From assembly GCA_964539135.1 (NCBI GenBank), contig CAZIFG010000021.1, forward strand, positions 1-24,586: a DNA stretch of 24,586 nt. Direction: 5' to 3'. The notes beneath the pieces are model-generated. The model was not told the DNA's origin. It saw only the letters and a program-made list of their open reading frames with translations, and made no database searches. Source of the stretch: CAZIFG01 sp964539135 (GTDB lineage Bacteria > Margulisbacteria > Marinamargulisbacteria > GCA-2716485 > CAZIFG01). This document shows, piece after piece, positions 6,501-14,416 of the stretch. Numbering within the stretch: the first letter of the stretch is position 1; every line of letters begins with the position of its first letter. Position numbers and translations under genes: made by a program.

Positions 6501-7646
6501 ATGTCTATCATTTTAGGGGTAACCGGAAGTATTGCTGCATACAAGTCGCCGGATCTGGTTCGGCGACTTAAAAAAGAAGGGTTCGATATTATACCCATCG
6601 TATCAAATGCCGCCTTAAATTTTGTCACGCCTTTATCTCTCTCTATTGTATCTGGCACAAAAGCATACACAGATAAAGATAATTTTGAACCTGGTGTTCC
6701 TCACTTAAGTCTCAGCAAAAAAACATCGATAATGATCATTGCGCCAGCTTCTGCAAACACCATTGCCAAATTGGCTCATGGCATTTGCGATTCTCTCCTC
6801 ACGGAAACCTGGCTCGCTTTCACAGGAAAAAAATGCATTGCCCCCGCGATGCACACCGAAATGTGGGAAAACCCAATCACACAAGGAAACATTGCCAAAC
6901 TCAAAGCATTTGGAGTTGAAATCATTGGCCCTGAAGCAGGAGACTTAGCCTGTGGCGACGAGGGAACCGGGCGCATGAGCGATCCAGAAATCATTGTCGA
7001 TAAAATAAAAAGCATGCAATTTCCAAAATTAAATTTAGAAGGAAAATCCATTCTCATTACATCTGGGGGGACCAAAGAACCTCTGGACTGCGTGCGAGTC
7101 CTTACCAATCTTTCCACCGGAAATTTAGGTCAAGCCCTGGCAAAGATGGCCTTTTTAATGGGAGCGAAGGTGACTCTAATCAGCACCATGCCCGTCAAAA
7201 ATCCAGGCTACAAGGCACTCTCTATTGTAGAATCTGTCGACGAGTTAAAACAAGAAATTGAAAAGCATCTGCCTGAAAATGACAGTTTATATATGGCCGC
7301 GGCAGTTTCTGATTATACCACCCAAAAATCAGAATCAAAATTAAAACGCAGTGAAACCTTAACGCTAAATCTAGTCGGAACGCCTGATATTTTAAAATCC
7401 TTAGCGGATAAAAAAGAAAATAAAACCTTTATTGGATTTTGCCTGGCAGATGAAAATTTAGAAGCCACCGCACTGAAAAAATTAGCCGATAAAAAAGTAG
7501 ACTATATTGTTGCCAATACCTCCCAAACCATAGGACAAAAAACACGATCCCTCAGCATTTATGGCAGAAACAATACCGCTCACCACCTTCATGAAAAATC
7601 ACTCGATGAAATTGCTTACGAGCTTCTAAAGCTGAGCGAATCATAA
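6501..7646 (+). CDS. coaBC: Bifunctional phosphopantothenoylcysteine decarboxylase / phosphopantothenate-cysteine ligase
   Basis: 381 residues (family about 400), covering two consecutive steps of coenzyme A synthesis. The N-terminal CoaC flavoprotein domain (about 1-170) shows GSIAAYK, a histidine in VPHLSLS (H68), the flavin-site PASANT (82-87), the active-site cysteine loop ACGDEGTGRM (C151), and PAMHTEMW (115-122). That last motif is PxMNxxMW in most CoaC proteins, so the key Asn is His118 here. The C-terminal CoaB domain (about 180-381) shows ITSGGTKEPLD, VRVLTNLSTGNLG, AAAVSDY and the KLKR lysine motif. It starts 6 bases after rpoZ without a clear Shine-Dalgarno, which suggests translational coupling. 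It shares metabolism with acs and PDH, which consume CoA. Confidence 0.95.
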   Translation: MSIILGVTGSIAAYKSPDLVRRLKKEGFDIIPIVSNAALNFVTPLSLSIVSGTKAYTDKDNFEPGVPHLSLSKKTSIMIIAPASANTIAKLAHGICDSLLTETWLAFTGKKCIAPAMHTEMWENPITQGNIAKLKAFGVEIIGPEAGDLACGDEGTGRMSDPEIIVDKIKSMQFPKLNLEGKSILITSGGTKEPLDCVRVLTNLSTGNLGQALAKMAFLMGAKVTLISTMPVKNPGYKALSIVESVDELKQEIEKHLPENDSLYMAAAVSDYTTQKSESKLKRSETLTLNLVGTPDILKSLADKKENKTFIGFCLADENLEATALKKLADKKVDYIVANTSQTIGQKTRSLSIYGRNNTAHHLHEKSLDEIAYELLKLSES

Positions 7647-7674
7647 AAAAAACGCCCCACAAAAGTAGGGCGTT
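7643..7674 (-). terminator. Intrinsic terminator of the tat operon
   Basis: On the minus strand, AACGCCC (7674-7668), a 10-base loop and GGGCGTT (7657-7651) are followed directly by a run of T's extending to about 7645. This is a good intrinsic terminator for tatA. The T-run overlaps the coaBC stop region on the other strand. Read in the plus direction the stem lacks a strong T-run (AAATCCATTGTTTT), so it would act more weakly for coaBC. Confidence 0.8.
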
Positions 7675-7699
7675 AAATCCATTGTTTTAAACTAAAAAA

Positions 7700-7879
7700 T
7701 TAAAGATTATCTTTCTTTTCGGTTTCTTCTTTTTTCTCGTCTTTAGGTTGATCTCTCTCACCTTCTTTAAAGGCCGCTTTTGCTTGGCCTAAAGACTTCG
7801 CAAATTTTGGAATGGCAGAGGACCCAAACAAAACAAAAATAACCAACGCAATAACAATGAGTTCACTTGTACCTAACAT
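7700..7879 (-). CDS. tatA: Twin-arginine translocase subunit TatA
   Basis: 59 residues, below common ORF length cut-offs. One N-terminal transmembrane helix (about 5-20, ELIVIALVIFVLFGSSAIPK) is followed by the family's FG-x-P hinge and an amphipathic helix KFAKSLGQAKAAFKEG, then a charged Lys/Glu tail. TatA polymerises to form the translocation pore for folded proteins carrying RR signal peptides. The ATG at 7879 follows GGAG with 8 bases between, and this Shine-Dalgarno overlaps the end of tatB. It is the last gene of the operon and lies directly in front of the terminator. Confidence 0.93.
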   Translation of the reverse strand: MLGTSELIVIALVIFVLFGSSAIPKFAKSLGQAKAAFKEGERDQPKDEKKEETEKKDNL

Positions 7880-7882
7880 GAT

Positions 7883-8113
7883 TTAATCTCCTTTTTTCTC
7901 GTTTCGTGTTTTACTGTGTTCTGGGGCCTTGGGTTTAATCGGTAGGTCAGTATCCCAAACTCCCATCTCATCTAAAAAGGAATGATACATCTGTTGCAGC
8001 GATCTGTACACTCTTCCCAAATTTTTAAACAGGGTGGGGATATCTTCAGGTCGAACAAAAATAATAAACACAATCGCAATCAATACCAATTCAAATATAT
8101 CTATACCAAACAT
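7883..8113 (-). CDS. tatB: Twin-arginine translocase subunit TatB
   Basis: 76 residues. The start MFGIDIFELVLIAIVFIIFV is a TatB-type transmembrane helix, with Glu near residue 8 followed by RPEDIPTLFKNLGRVYRSL, the amphipathic helix with the conserved proline. The tail is short (E. coli TatB has 171 residues). TatB and TatC form the receptor for twin-arginine signal peptides. The stop codon (GGAGATTAA context) is three bases before tatA. The start codon follows the tatC stop directly, and the ribosome binding site GGGAG lies inside tatC. Assignment as TatB rather than a second TatA rests on the FGID-FEL start and adjacency to tatC. Confidence 0.88.
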   Translation of the reverse strand: MFGIDIFELVLIAIVFIIFVRPEDIPTLFKNLGRVYRSLQQMYHSFLDEMGVWDTDLPIKPKAPEHSKTRNEKKGD

Positions 8114-8845
8114 CTACACACTCCCTTTTTCATCCCCAAATCCAAAAATTTTAGCCACCAATAACGTTAAAAAGTAGAGTCCAATCATAGGAAGCGCCAC
8201 ACACATCTGACTAACAGGTTCCGGAGGTGTCACAATCGCCGCAATCACAAAAATAAGTACAATCACATAACGAGTGGCCTTATAAAGCGTCTTTCGACTG
8301 ACCAGATTCAAGGCCATACAAACTTCTAAAAGAATAGGGAACTGAAAGGCCAACATGGAATACATCAAAAGATTTAAAATATAAAAAACATTATCATGAT
8401 AATTCAATAAAATACCCACCGATTCCGGAACAAACTCAGGGCTGGTCATAAACCGAATGGTATAAGGCAATAAAAAATGATACGTTAAAAACAAACTCAA
8501 TAAGGCAAGAAAAACACTGGAAATAATAGACGCCCCTAAAATCGTGCGTTCTCTTGGCGTCAATCCTGGAAAAACAAATCGAACAACGTGAAACAAAATA
8601 ATGGGGAAAACAAGAACGCCACCCCCCACAAAGGAAAACTTAAATTTAGTCAAAAACCCTTCCATAAGAGACGTCACATAAAGAGTTGTATTTGCCCGAG
8701 AGGCAGACTCAAAAGGGTGATAAATAATGGCGATTAAATAATCAAAGGCAAAATAAGCGACCCCGCATGCAATCAAATAAAAAAACATAATCCACATCAA
8801 TCGAGATCGCAATTCACGAAGATGGCCAAGGAGCGTCAAATTCAT
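8114..8845 (-). CDS. tatC: Twin-arginine translocase subunit TatC
   Basis: 243 residues from ATG 8845. It is a polytopic inner-membrane protein with six predicted hydrophobic segments, the core of the Tat receptor. The cytosolic N-terminus has GHLRELRSRL (the conserved HL-ELR motif whose Glu contacts the signal peptide), and the first cytoplasmic loop has FPGLTPRERT, matching the family's PGL-xxxER element. An in-frame GTG two codons earlier (8851) is possible, but AGGA is correctly spaced only for the ATG. It is the first of the three tat genes to be transcribed, which reverses the usual tatA-tatB-tatC order. Confidence 0.96.
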   Translation of the reverse strand: MNLTLLGHLRELRSRLMWIMFFYLIACGVAYFAFDYLIAIIYHPFESASRANTTLYVTSLMEGFLTKFKFSFVGGGVLVFPIILFHVVRFVFPGLTPRERTILGASIISSVFLALLSLFLTYHFLLPYTIRFMTSPEFVPESVGILLNYHDNVFYILNLLMYSMLAFQFPILLEVCMALNLVSRKTLYKATRYVIVLIFVIAAIVTPPEPVSQMCVALPMIGLYFLTLLVAKIFGFGDEKGSV

Positions 8846-8854
8846 AAACACATC

Positions 8855-9499
8855 CTAGTTAAAATTAAAAACGCTAGCAGGAAATTCCATCACTAAGGAG
8901 GAAGGAGTTGTCGGCCATTGTGTTGGTTTTGCACCACCAGAAACAAAGGCACGATTAAGCGGTTGAAGCGTTTGATGGGCATAACCATTTTCAGTTAAAA
9001 AACGAGACGTTCGTTCCGCATCCAGAGCTTTAGAAACAACATCCTCTTGATACGGATCCGGCAATACAAAGGCCTTATTACCTGAAAGGGGTAAAAAAAC
9101 AACGGATCCAAAAGAAACCTGTTTACGCGTCACATGAACATCTCCATGAGACGTTACTTTATCTTTTTCAACAGCCGCACGAAGTTTGCCCAACAAGGCA
9201 TCTAAATCTTCCAAAGAAAGAGGCGTTCGCTTTTCTTGTTCTCGAGGCCGTCTAGCCCGTACAACATTACCCAATGCCAAAAACAAAATGCCGACACATA
9301 GAACTTGAGACACAAAATGGGTCGTCCACTGAACCTCAAAAACACGATCCACAACAACACAAGAAAGAAGAAAGAGGCCCACTTGATGAAGAGGTCCAAA
9401 ATAAAAAAGCCACTGTTTCAAATGAGAAAGTAAATGAGTCATCGTCCTCATTATACGGGATTGCATCCATTTTTCCAATTTTTTATTTTGAGTAAACAA
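8855..9499 (-). CDS. Unknown membrane-anchored protein in the tat operon
   Basis: 214 residues; I do not recognise a family. The N-terminus is amphipathic and basic. Two hydrophobic segments follow (about 35-53, VGLFLLSCVVV, and about 62-80, VLCVGILFLALGNVV), then a basic RARRPREQEKR and a soluble domain of about 125 residues. That domain contains SLEDLDALLGKLRAAVEK, a beta-like VTRKQVSFGSVVFLP and ends FNFN. The soluble domain would face the cytosol if the positive-inside rule holds. Translation most likely starts at TTG 9499, because GGAG lies six bases upstream; ATG codons further in lack such a site. It lies 12 bases after the lipoate ligase-like gene and 9 before tatC, so co-transcription is nearly certain. 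A role in protein export or cofactor assembly is only suggested by context. Confidence 0.7.
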   Translation of the reverse strand: MFTQNKKLEKWMQSRIMRTMTHLLSHLKQWLFYFGPLHQVGLFLLSCVVVDRVFEVQWTTHFVSQVLCVGILFLALGNVVRARRPREQEKRTPLSLEDLDALLGKLRAAVEKDKVTSHGDVHVTRKQVSFGSVVFLPLSGNKAFVLPDPYQEDVVSKALDAERTSRFLTENGYAHQTLQPLNRAFVSGGAKPTQWPTTPSSLVMEFPASVFNFN

Positions 9500-9511
9500 C
9501 AGAATCTCCTT

Positions 9512-10129
9512 TTATGACACCAACAATGAAACTTCAGGCCAAGCGGTGCAAACTGCCTGTTTGATTATCGATGCATCTTTAAAAAGATTGCAGATAAAAT
9601 CATGATGGGGTCTAGACTGCCGGTAATCAGGCTCAATACTGGGATGATTTAAATAGCGAGAAACCGCAGATAAGTCCATCTCCAGCAAAAAAGTGCCATG
9701 AAACAAAAGAGAACGACGCAAGCGTTTCTGAGCATTGCCCGAAAATTTTTTACCCTGATAGGTTAAATCGGTAATGCCTTGAACCGACACATCAGAAATC
9801 ACGGCAGACAGTGCGCCTTGCATGCGATTCATAATATAGGAATTGGCACTTGAAATAGAAGCAATGTCGGAAAAATCCTCAAAAGACAAAATCAAACTAT
9901 AGTTCAAGCATCCTGGTGCCTGCAAAACCGTCCCACCCCCCGAACAACGGCGATAAATTGGAATGGAATCTTGAGTGCAAACGCCTACATTAACTTCCTT
10001 ATGAATCACATTCCCATAGCCCACCACAACAAAAGTAGAAAGGGGAGTCCAAAAACGAAGACTACTTTTAAGCGAACCGGATTCACAAGAAAGAAGCAAT
10101 TCATAATCACGATCTAAATCAGCAGTCAT
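9512..10129 (-). CDS. Lipoate-protein ligase / octanoyltransferase family protein (single domain)
   Basis: 205 residues, matching the catalytic domain of the BPL_LplA_LipB family without the C-terminal accessory domain of E. coli LplA. The lipoate-binding loop is RRCSGGGTVLQAPG (60-73); the catalytic lysine region is GKKFSGNAQKR (126-136, K128 as the candidate adenylate-binding lysine). LNYSLILSF follows the loop as in the family. It should attach lipoyl or octanoyl groups to a lysine of E2 proteins. It lies divergent from aceE-aceF-lpdA, whose AceF carries a lipoyl domain and is the likely substrate. Whether it acts as an ATP-dependent ligase, an octanoyltransferase (LipM-like) or an amidotransferase cannot be told. 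It is the first gene of the minus-strand operon ending in tatA. The ATG has no clear Shine-Dalgarno. Confidence 0.88.
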   Translation of the reverse strand: MTADLDRDYELLLSCESGSLKSSLRFWTPLSTFVVVGYGNVIHKEVNVGVCTQDSIPIYRRCSGGGTVLQAPGCLNYSLILSFEDFSDIASISSANSYIMNRMQGALSAVISDVSVQGITDLTYQGKKFSGNAQKRLRRSLLFHGTFLLEMDLSAVSRYLNHPSIEPDYRQSRPHHDFICNLFKDASIIKQAVCTAWPEVSLLVS

Positions 10130-10186
10130 AAGTGTAGTGTACCCAAAAAAATGGGATTGCGACTAGTCCTAGAGCGCGATATGTCA

Positions 10187-10192
10187 TATAAT
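10187..10192 (+). promoter_or_regulatory. -10 box upstream of aceE
   Basis: A perfect TATAAT in the 107-base gap between the divergent lipoate ligase-like gene and aceE. No good -35 box lies 16-18 bases upstream, which could mean an activator is used. The short palindrome ACTAGT and the repeat CTAG-TC-CTAG lie where a regulator could bind (about 10163-10172). The aceE leader would be about 38 bases and contains GGGAG 15 bases before the ATG, a rather long spacing. Confidence 0.45.
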
Positions 10193-10236
10193 CTACCTTT
10201 ATAGTCTCAAATATAAGGGAGCGTTTTGAAGATCTC

Positions 10237-12894
10237 ATGAATACAAACTCAAGCTCATTATCACCCCATGAAAGCCCACTCGATGCCATTATAACGCTCT
10301 TAAAAAGCGTGTCAGAAAAAGAAGCCACTTCTATTCTAAATACCATTCATGAAAGCTGCAAAGAAAGAGGGATTGTCCCGCCTTTCTCAGCAAATACCCC
10401 TTATACAAACACCATACCTGAAGAAGATCAGCCCGAATATCCTGGAGATATAGAGATAGAAAGCAAACTAGAAGATATCATGCGATGGAATGCCATGGCC
10501 ATGGTTGTTAAAGCCAACAGAGATAACGATGGGATTGGCGGCCATATCTCATCATTTGCATCTGCAAGTACCTTATATGAAGTCGCCTTCAATCATATTT
10601 TTAGAGGCAATAATGGTGGATTTGAAGCCGATCAAATTTTCTTCCAAGGCCATACCTCTCCTGGAAATTATGCACGTTCCTTTTTAGAAGGTCGATTAAA
10701 TGTCCAACAACTCCACAATTTCAGACAAGATTTAGGCAAAGGCGGTGGCATTACATCTTATCCACATCCTTATTTAATGCCTACCTATTGGCAATTCCCA
10801 ACAGTATCCATGGGTCTAGGGCCCATCATGAGCATTTATCAAGCGCGATTTAATCGCTACTTAAAGGCAAGGGGCTTTTTAACAGGTCGGGAATCCAATG
10901 TATGGACTTACATCGGAGATGGCGAATGCGATGAACCCGAAACACTAGGTGCACTTACCCTAGCCAGCCGTGAAGAATTAGACAATTTAACCTTCATCAT
11001 CAATTGCAATCTTCAAAGACTCGATGGGCCTGTACGTGGAAATGGCAAAATGATTCAAGAATTAGAAGCCATTTTTAGAGGTGCCGGATGGAATGTCATT
11101 AAAGTCATTTGGGGATCCAATTGGGAGCCCTTATTAAGATCTAAACATCGAAACATTCTCTTAAAACGCATGGAAGAAGCTGTAGATGGCGATTATCAAA
11201 AATATGTTGTAGAACCTGGCAGTTATTTCAGAAAGCATTTTTTTGGTAAATATCCAGAATTATTGGAACTCGTAAACAGTTATACAGACAAACAATTAAA
11301 AGCACTGCTGCGAGGCGGTCATGATCCTAAAAAAATGTATGCTGCCTACAAAGCTGCCCTGGATCATAAAGGACAACCCACGGTTATCTTAGCCAAAACT
11401 GTAAAAGGGTATGGTTTAGGTGAAGCTGGAGAAGGGAAAAACATTTCCCATCAACAGAAAAAACTCAATGAAAAAGAATTAAGAGAATATAGAAATAAAC
11501 TCAACATCCCGATAGAAGACGAAGACATCGTAGAAACGCCCTTCTATAGACCCGAAGAAAATAGCCCTGAACATCGTTATTTACTGACCCAAAGAGAAAA
11601 ATTAGGCGGTTTTTTACCCGAAAGAAAAGAAACGGAACAAACCCTAACAATCCCAACCCTAGACACCTTTAAAGAATTTTTTGTGGGATCGGATAAAAAT
11701 GAACTTTCCACAACAATGGCCTTTGTCCGAATTTTAAGCAAACTCTTAAGAGACCCGGAATTGACACGACGTATTGTCCCCATTATCCCAGATGAAGCCC
11801 GAACATTTGGCATGGAAGCCATGTTCAGACAATTTGGCATTTATGCTCAAAAAGGCCAATTATACGAACCCGTAGACAGTGAATCTCTGCTCTATTACAG
11901 AGAAGAAAAAGACGGCCAAATTCTAGAAGAAGGCATCAACGAAAGTGGTGCAATGTGCTCCTTTATTGCAGCGGGAACCAGTTATGCCACACATGGGGAA
12001 ACCATGATTCCGTTTTACATCTACTATTCCATGTTTGGATTTCAGCGCATTGGAGACTTAATCTGGATGGCTGGAGACATGCGCACAAAAGGATTTTTAA
12101 TTGGCGGAACGGCAGGAAGAACCACCCTAAATGGAGAAGGCCTACAACATCAAGATGGTCATAGTCATTTACTGGCAAGCACCATTCCTACGATTATTAC
12201 GTATGATCCTGCGTTTCGATATGAAATTGCCGTCATCGTCCAAGATGGACTCAAACGCATGTATCAAGATAAAGAATCTATTTTTTATTACCTCACGGTA
12301 GGCAATGAAAATTATCCCATGCCCGCAATGCCTGAAGGCTGCGAACAAGGCATTTTAAGAGGTCTTTATAAATTCAAAGAAAGCGCCTCAACAAAAAAAG
12401 AAAAAGTGCATCTTTTTGGAAGCGGCGCCATTATAAACGAAGCCTTAAAAGCACAAGAGATTTTAGAAAACACCTACAATCTATCTGTGGATGTCTGGTC
12501 TGCCACCAATTATAAACGCCTCCGAAATGAAGCACTGAATTGCCAAAGATGGAATAGGCTTCACCCAAACGAACCCCCTAGAAAGTCATATATAGAAAGC
12601 ATTTTAAACTCTGAAACCGGCCTATTTATTGCGGTATCGGACAACATGCGAATTGTTTCCGATCAGATTCAACAATGGGTCCCTGGCGGACTCTTAAGTT
12701 TAGGAACCGATGGATTTGGCCGCAGCGGCACTCGCGAACAATTGCGTCATTTTTTTGAAGTGGACGCCGCTTCTATTGTAATTGCCACATTATATGAACT
12801 GTCTCTAAAGGGAAAAATCGCAACAGAATCGGTTCAAAAGGCCATCCAAGATCTTGGTGTCAATCCTGAAAAGGTATTTCCTGTTTATCTATAA
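10237..12894 (+). CDS. aceE: Pyruvate dehydrogenase E1 component, homodimeric type
   Basis: 885 residues, almost exactly the length of E. coli AceE (887). It decarboxylates pyruvate using thiamine diphosphate and acetylates the E2 lipoyl group. The thiamine diphosphate motif is GDGECDEPE (227-235), continuing into NLTFIINCNLQRLDGPVRGN. The active-site histidine segments GGHISSF (101-107) and QGHTSPG (137-143) are in place. The second half carries the homodimeric E1 pyrimidine-domain features (NESGAMCSFIAAGTSYATHG, TAGRTTLNGEGLQHQDGHSH) and the C-terminal transketolase-like domain with TDGFGRSGTREQLRHFFEVD. The protein is full length with no damage. It leads a three-gene PDH operon; aceF starts 127 bases downstream. 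The type differs from the PdhA/PdhB heterotetramer typical of alphaproteobacteria and Gram-positives. Confidence 0.98.
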   Translation: MNTNSSSLSPHESPLDAIITLLKSVSEKEATSILNTIHESCKERGIVPPFSANTPYTNTIPEEDQPEYPGDIEIESKLEDIMRWNAMAMVVKANRDNDGIGGHISSFASASTLYEVAFNHIFRGNNGGFEADQIFFQGHTSPGNYARSFLEGRLNVQQLHNFRQDLGKGGGITSYPHPYLMPTYWQFPTVSMGLGPIMSIYQARFNRYLKARGFLTGRESNVWTYIGDGECDEPETLGALTLASREELDNLTFIINCNLQRLDGPVRGNGKMIQELEAIFRGAGWNVIKVIWGSNWEPLLRSKHRNILLKRMEEAVDGDYQKYVVEPGSYFRKHFFGKYPELLELVNSYTDKQLKALLRGGHDPKKMYAAYKAALDHKGQPTVILAKTVKGYGLGEAGEGKNISHQQKKLNEKELREYRNKLNIPIEDEDIVETPFYRPEENSPEHRYLLTQREKLGGFLPERKETEQTLTIPTLDTFKEFFVGSDKNELSTTMAFVRILSKLLRDPELTRRIVPIIPDEARTFGMEAMFRQFGIYAQKGQLYEPVDSESLLYYREEKDGQILEEGINESGAMCSFIAAGTSYATHGETMIPFYIYYSMFGFQRIGDLIWMAGDMRTKGFLIGGTAGRTTLNGEGLQHQDGHSHLLASTIPTIITYDPAFRYEIAVIVQDGLKRMYQDKESIFYYLTVGNENYPMPAMPEGCEQGILRGLYKFKESASTKKEKVHLFGSGAIINEALKAQEILENTYNLSVDVWSATNYKRLRNEALNCQRWNRLHPNEPPRKSYIESILNSETGLFIAVSDNMRIVSDQIQQWVPGGLLSLGTDGFGRSGTREQLRHFFEVDAASIVIATLYELSLKGKIATESVQKAIQDLGVNPEKVFPVYL

Positions 12895-13021
12895 GATAAA
12901 ACTGATAAAAAAACATTCAAAAGAAAAGGGAATCCTGTTAAAATAAAAAACAGACATAGAGACGCCATCAGTCCAATTTTAGGATGCGTCAAAAGAGTCA
13001 AGTTCTGTATTAGGAGCCAAC

Positions 13022-14416
13022 ATGCAAGTCAAATGTCCAAATTTAGGAGACGGAATCAGTAGCGCAACAGTATTAAGTATTTTAGTATCCGTTGGAGACA
13101 TCATCAAAGCAGAGGATACAATTGCAGAGTTGGAAACAGATAAAGCCGTCGCGCCTATCCCGACAACACAAGGTGGCACCGTTAAAAAAATTCTCATCCA
13201 AATAGGGGATACCGTTAAAACAGGAAGTCCTATTCTAGAATTGGAAACAGCAGGAGACGCTGAACCCGCAGTAGCGGCAGCCCCAGTGATAAAAGAAACA
13301 CCCAGTGTCCCTACGCCCGAAGCAAAATTATCTGCCCCAATTCAAAATTCCATAAAGCTGGTAACCCCTCAAGTCAGTTATGAAGCCGTTCAGGGAGAAG
13401 AAGCACCCACTTCCCCCAGTATCAAAATCGCCGCAAACCGCTTTGGGATAGACCTAAAAAGAGTTCAAGGAACAGGTAGTGGGGGTCGAATCACGGAAGA
13501 AGATGTCCAAAACTATATCACTTATATTCAATCTCAAGCCTTTAATCCCCAAAGGCCAATAGAAAGCGCCCCATCTCAATCTCAAGAGCAAGTCCCGGTT
13601 ATTGTCCAGAAAAAAACAGGTCCAGAAGCCCTCGATATCGATTTTTCAAAATGGGGAGAGATAAGAGTAGAACCAGCCTCTTCTCTACGCCGAAAAATTT
13701 CTGAAAAATTACGAAACACTTGGAATACGGCCCCTCATGTCACACAATTTGACGATGCCGATATTACAGATTTAATGGAAATTCGAAAACACTACAAAGA
13801 CATGTACGCCGAGCATAATGCGCCGTTAACGGTGACGATTTTGGCAATCAAAGCACTCGTCAATGCCCTCAAAGCATTTCCACTCTTTAATGCCAGCTTT
13901 GATGAAAGTACAGGAACCATTATCTATAAGGACTATTACAACATTGGCTTTGCAGTAGACACCGAAAAAGGGCTTTTAGTCCCCGTCATTAAAAATGTAG
14001 ACCAAAAATCGCTATTAGAATTGGCCCAAGAAGTAGCCTTGCTCTCTGAAAAATCAAAAAACAGAACCATCGGTGTTCAAGACCTTCAAGGCGGAACCTT
14101 CACGTTGTCCAATTTAGGGGGACTAGGGGTAGGACACTTCACACCGCTCATCAATCATCCCGAAGTTGCCATTTTAGGCATGGGGAAAGGCAGTTATCGC
14201 GTCATCTTAACAGATCAAAAAAAGGCAAGATCTCGGCTGATTTTACCACTGGCCTTATCATACGATCACAGACTCATAGATGGGGCAGATGGCGCAAGAT
14301 TCATGCGTAAAGTAATCGATGAGCTTGAAAATTTTGATGTTCAACTCCTAGAACTTTCCGACGAAGAAACCACAGAAATAGACTATAGCCCAGAGGAGGC
14401 CCTTATAGATGAATAA
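13022..14416 (+). CDS. aceF: Dihydrolipoamide acetyltransferase, PDH E2
   Basis: 464 residues. The order is one lipoyl domain (about 1-77) with the lipoyl lysine in ETDKAV (K41), an Ala/Pro-rich linker, a peripheral subunit-binding domain (about 133-168, IKIAANRFGIDLKRVQGTGSGGRITEEDV), a second linker, and the catalytic acyltransferase core (about 215-455) with the active-site SYDHRLIDGADGARF. E. coli AceF has three lipoyl domains, so this is a single-lipoyl version. E2 forms the core of the complex and transfers acetyl to CoA. ATG 13022 is preceded by AGGAG at normal spacing. The end overlaps the lpdA start by 8 bases, indicating translational coupling. The last residues are unusually acidic. 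Confidence 0.97.
   Translation: MQVKCPNLGDGISSATVLSILVSVGDIIKAEDTIAELETDKAVAPIPTTQGGTVKKILIQIGDTVKTGSPILELETAGDAEPAVAAAPVIKETPSVPTPEAKLSAPIQNSIKLVTPQVSYEAVQGEEAPTSPSIKIAANRFGIDLKRVQGTGSGGRITEEDVQNYITYIQSQAFNPQRPIESAPSQSQEQVPVIVQKKTGPEALDIDFSKWGEIRVEPASSLRRKISEKLRNTWNTAPHVTQFDDADITDLMEIRKHYKDMYAEHNAPLTVTILAIKALVNALKAFPLFNASFDESTGTIIYKDYYNIGFAVDTEKGLLVPVIKNVDQKSLLELAQEVALLSEKSKNRTIGVQDLQGGTFTLSNLGGLGVGHFTPLINHPEVAILGMGKGSYRVILTDQKKARSRLILPLALSYDHRLIDGADGARFMRKVIDELENFDVQLLELSDEETTEIDYSPEEALIDE

Noticed and set aside
9512..10129. Lipoate ligase-like gene as a truncated pseudogene
   Set aside because: It is shorter than E. coli LplA, but it contains a complete catalytic domain and normal ends, and single-domain members of the family are common.
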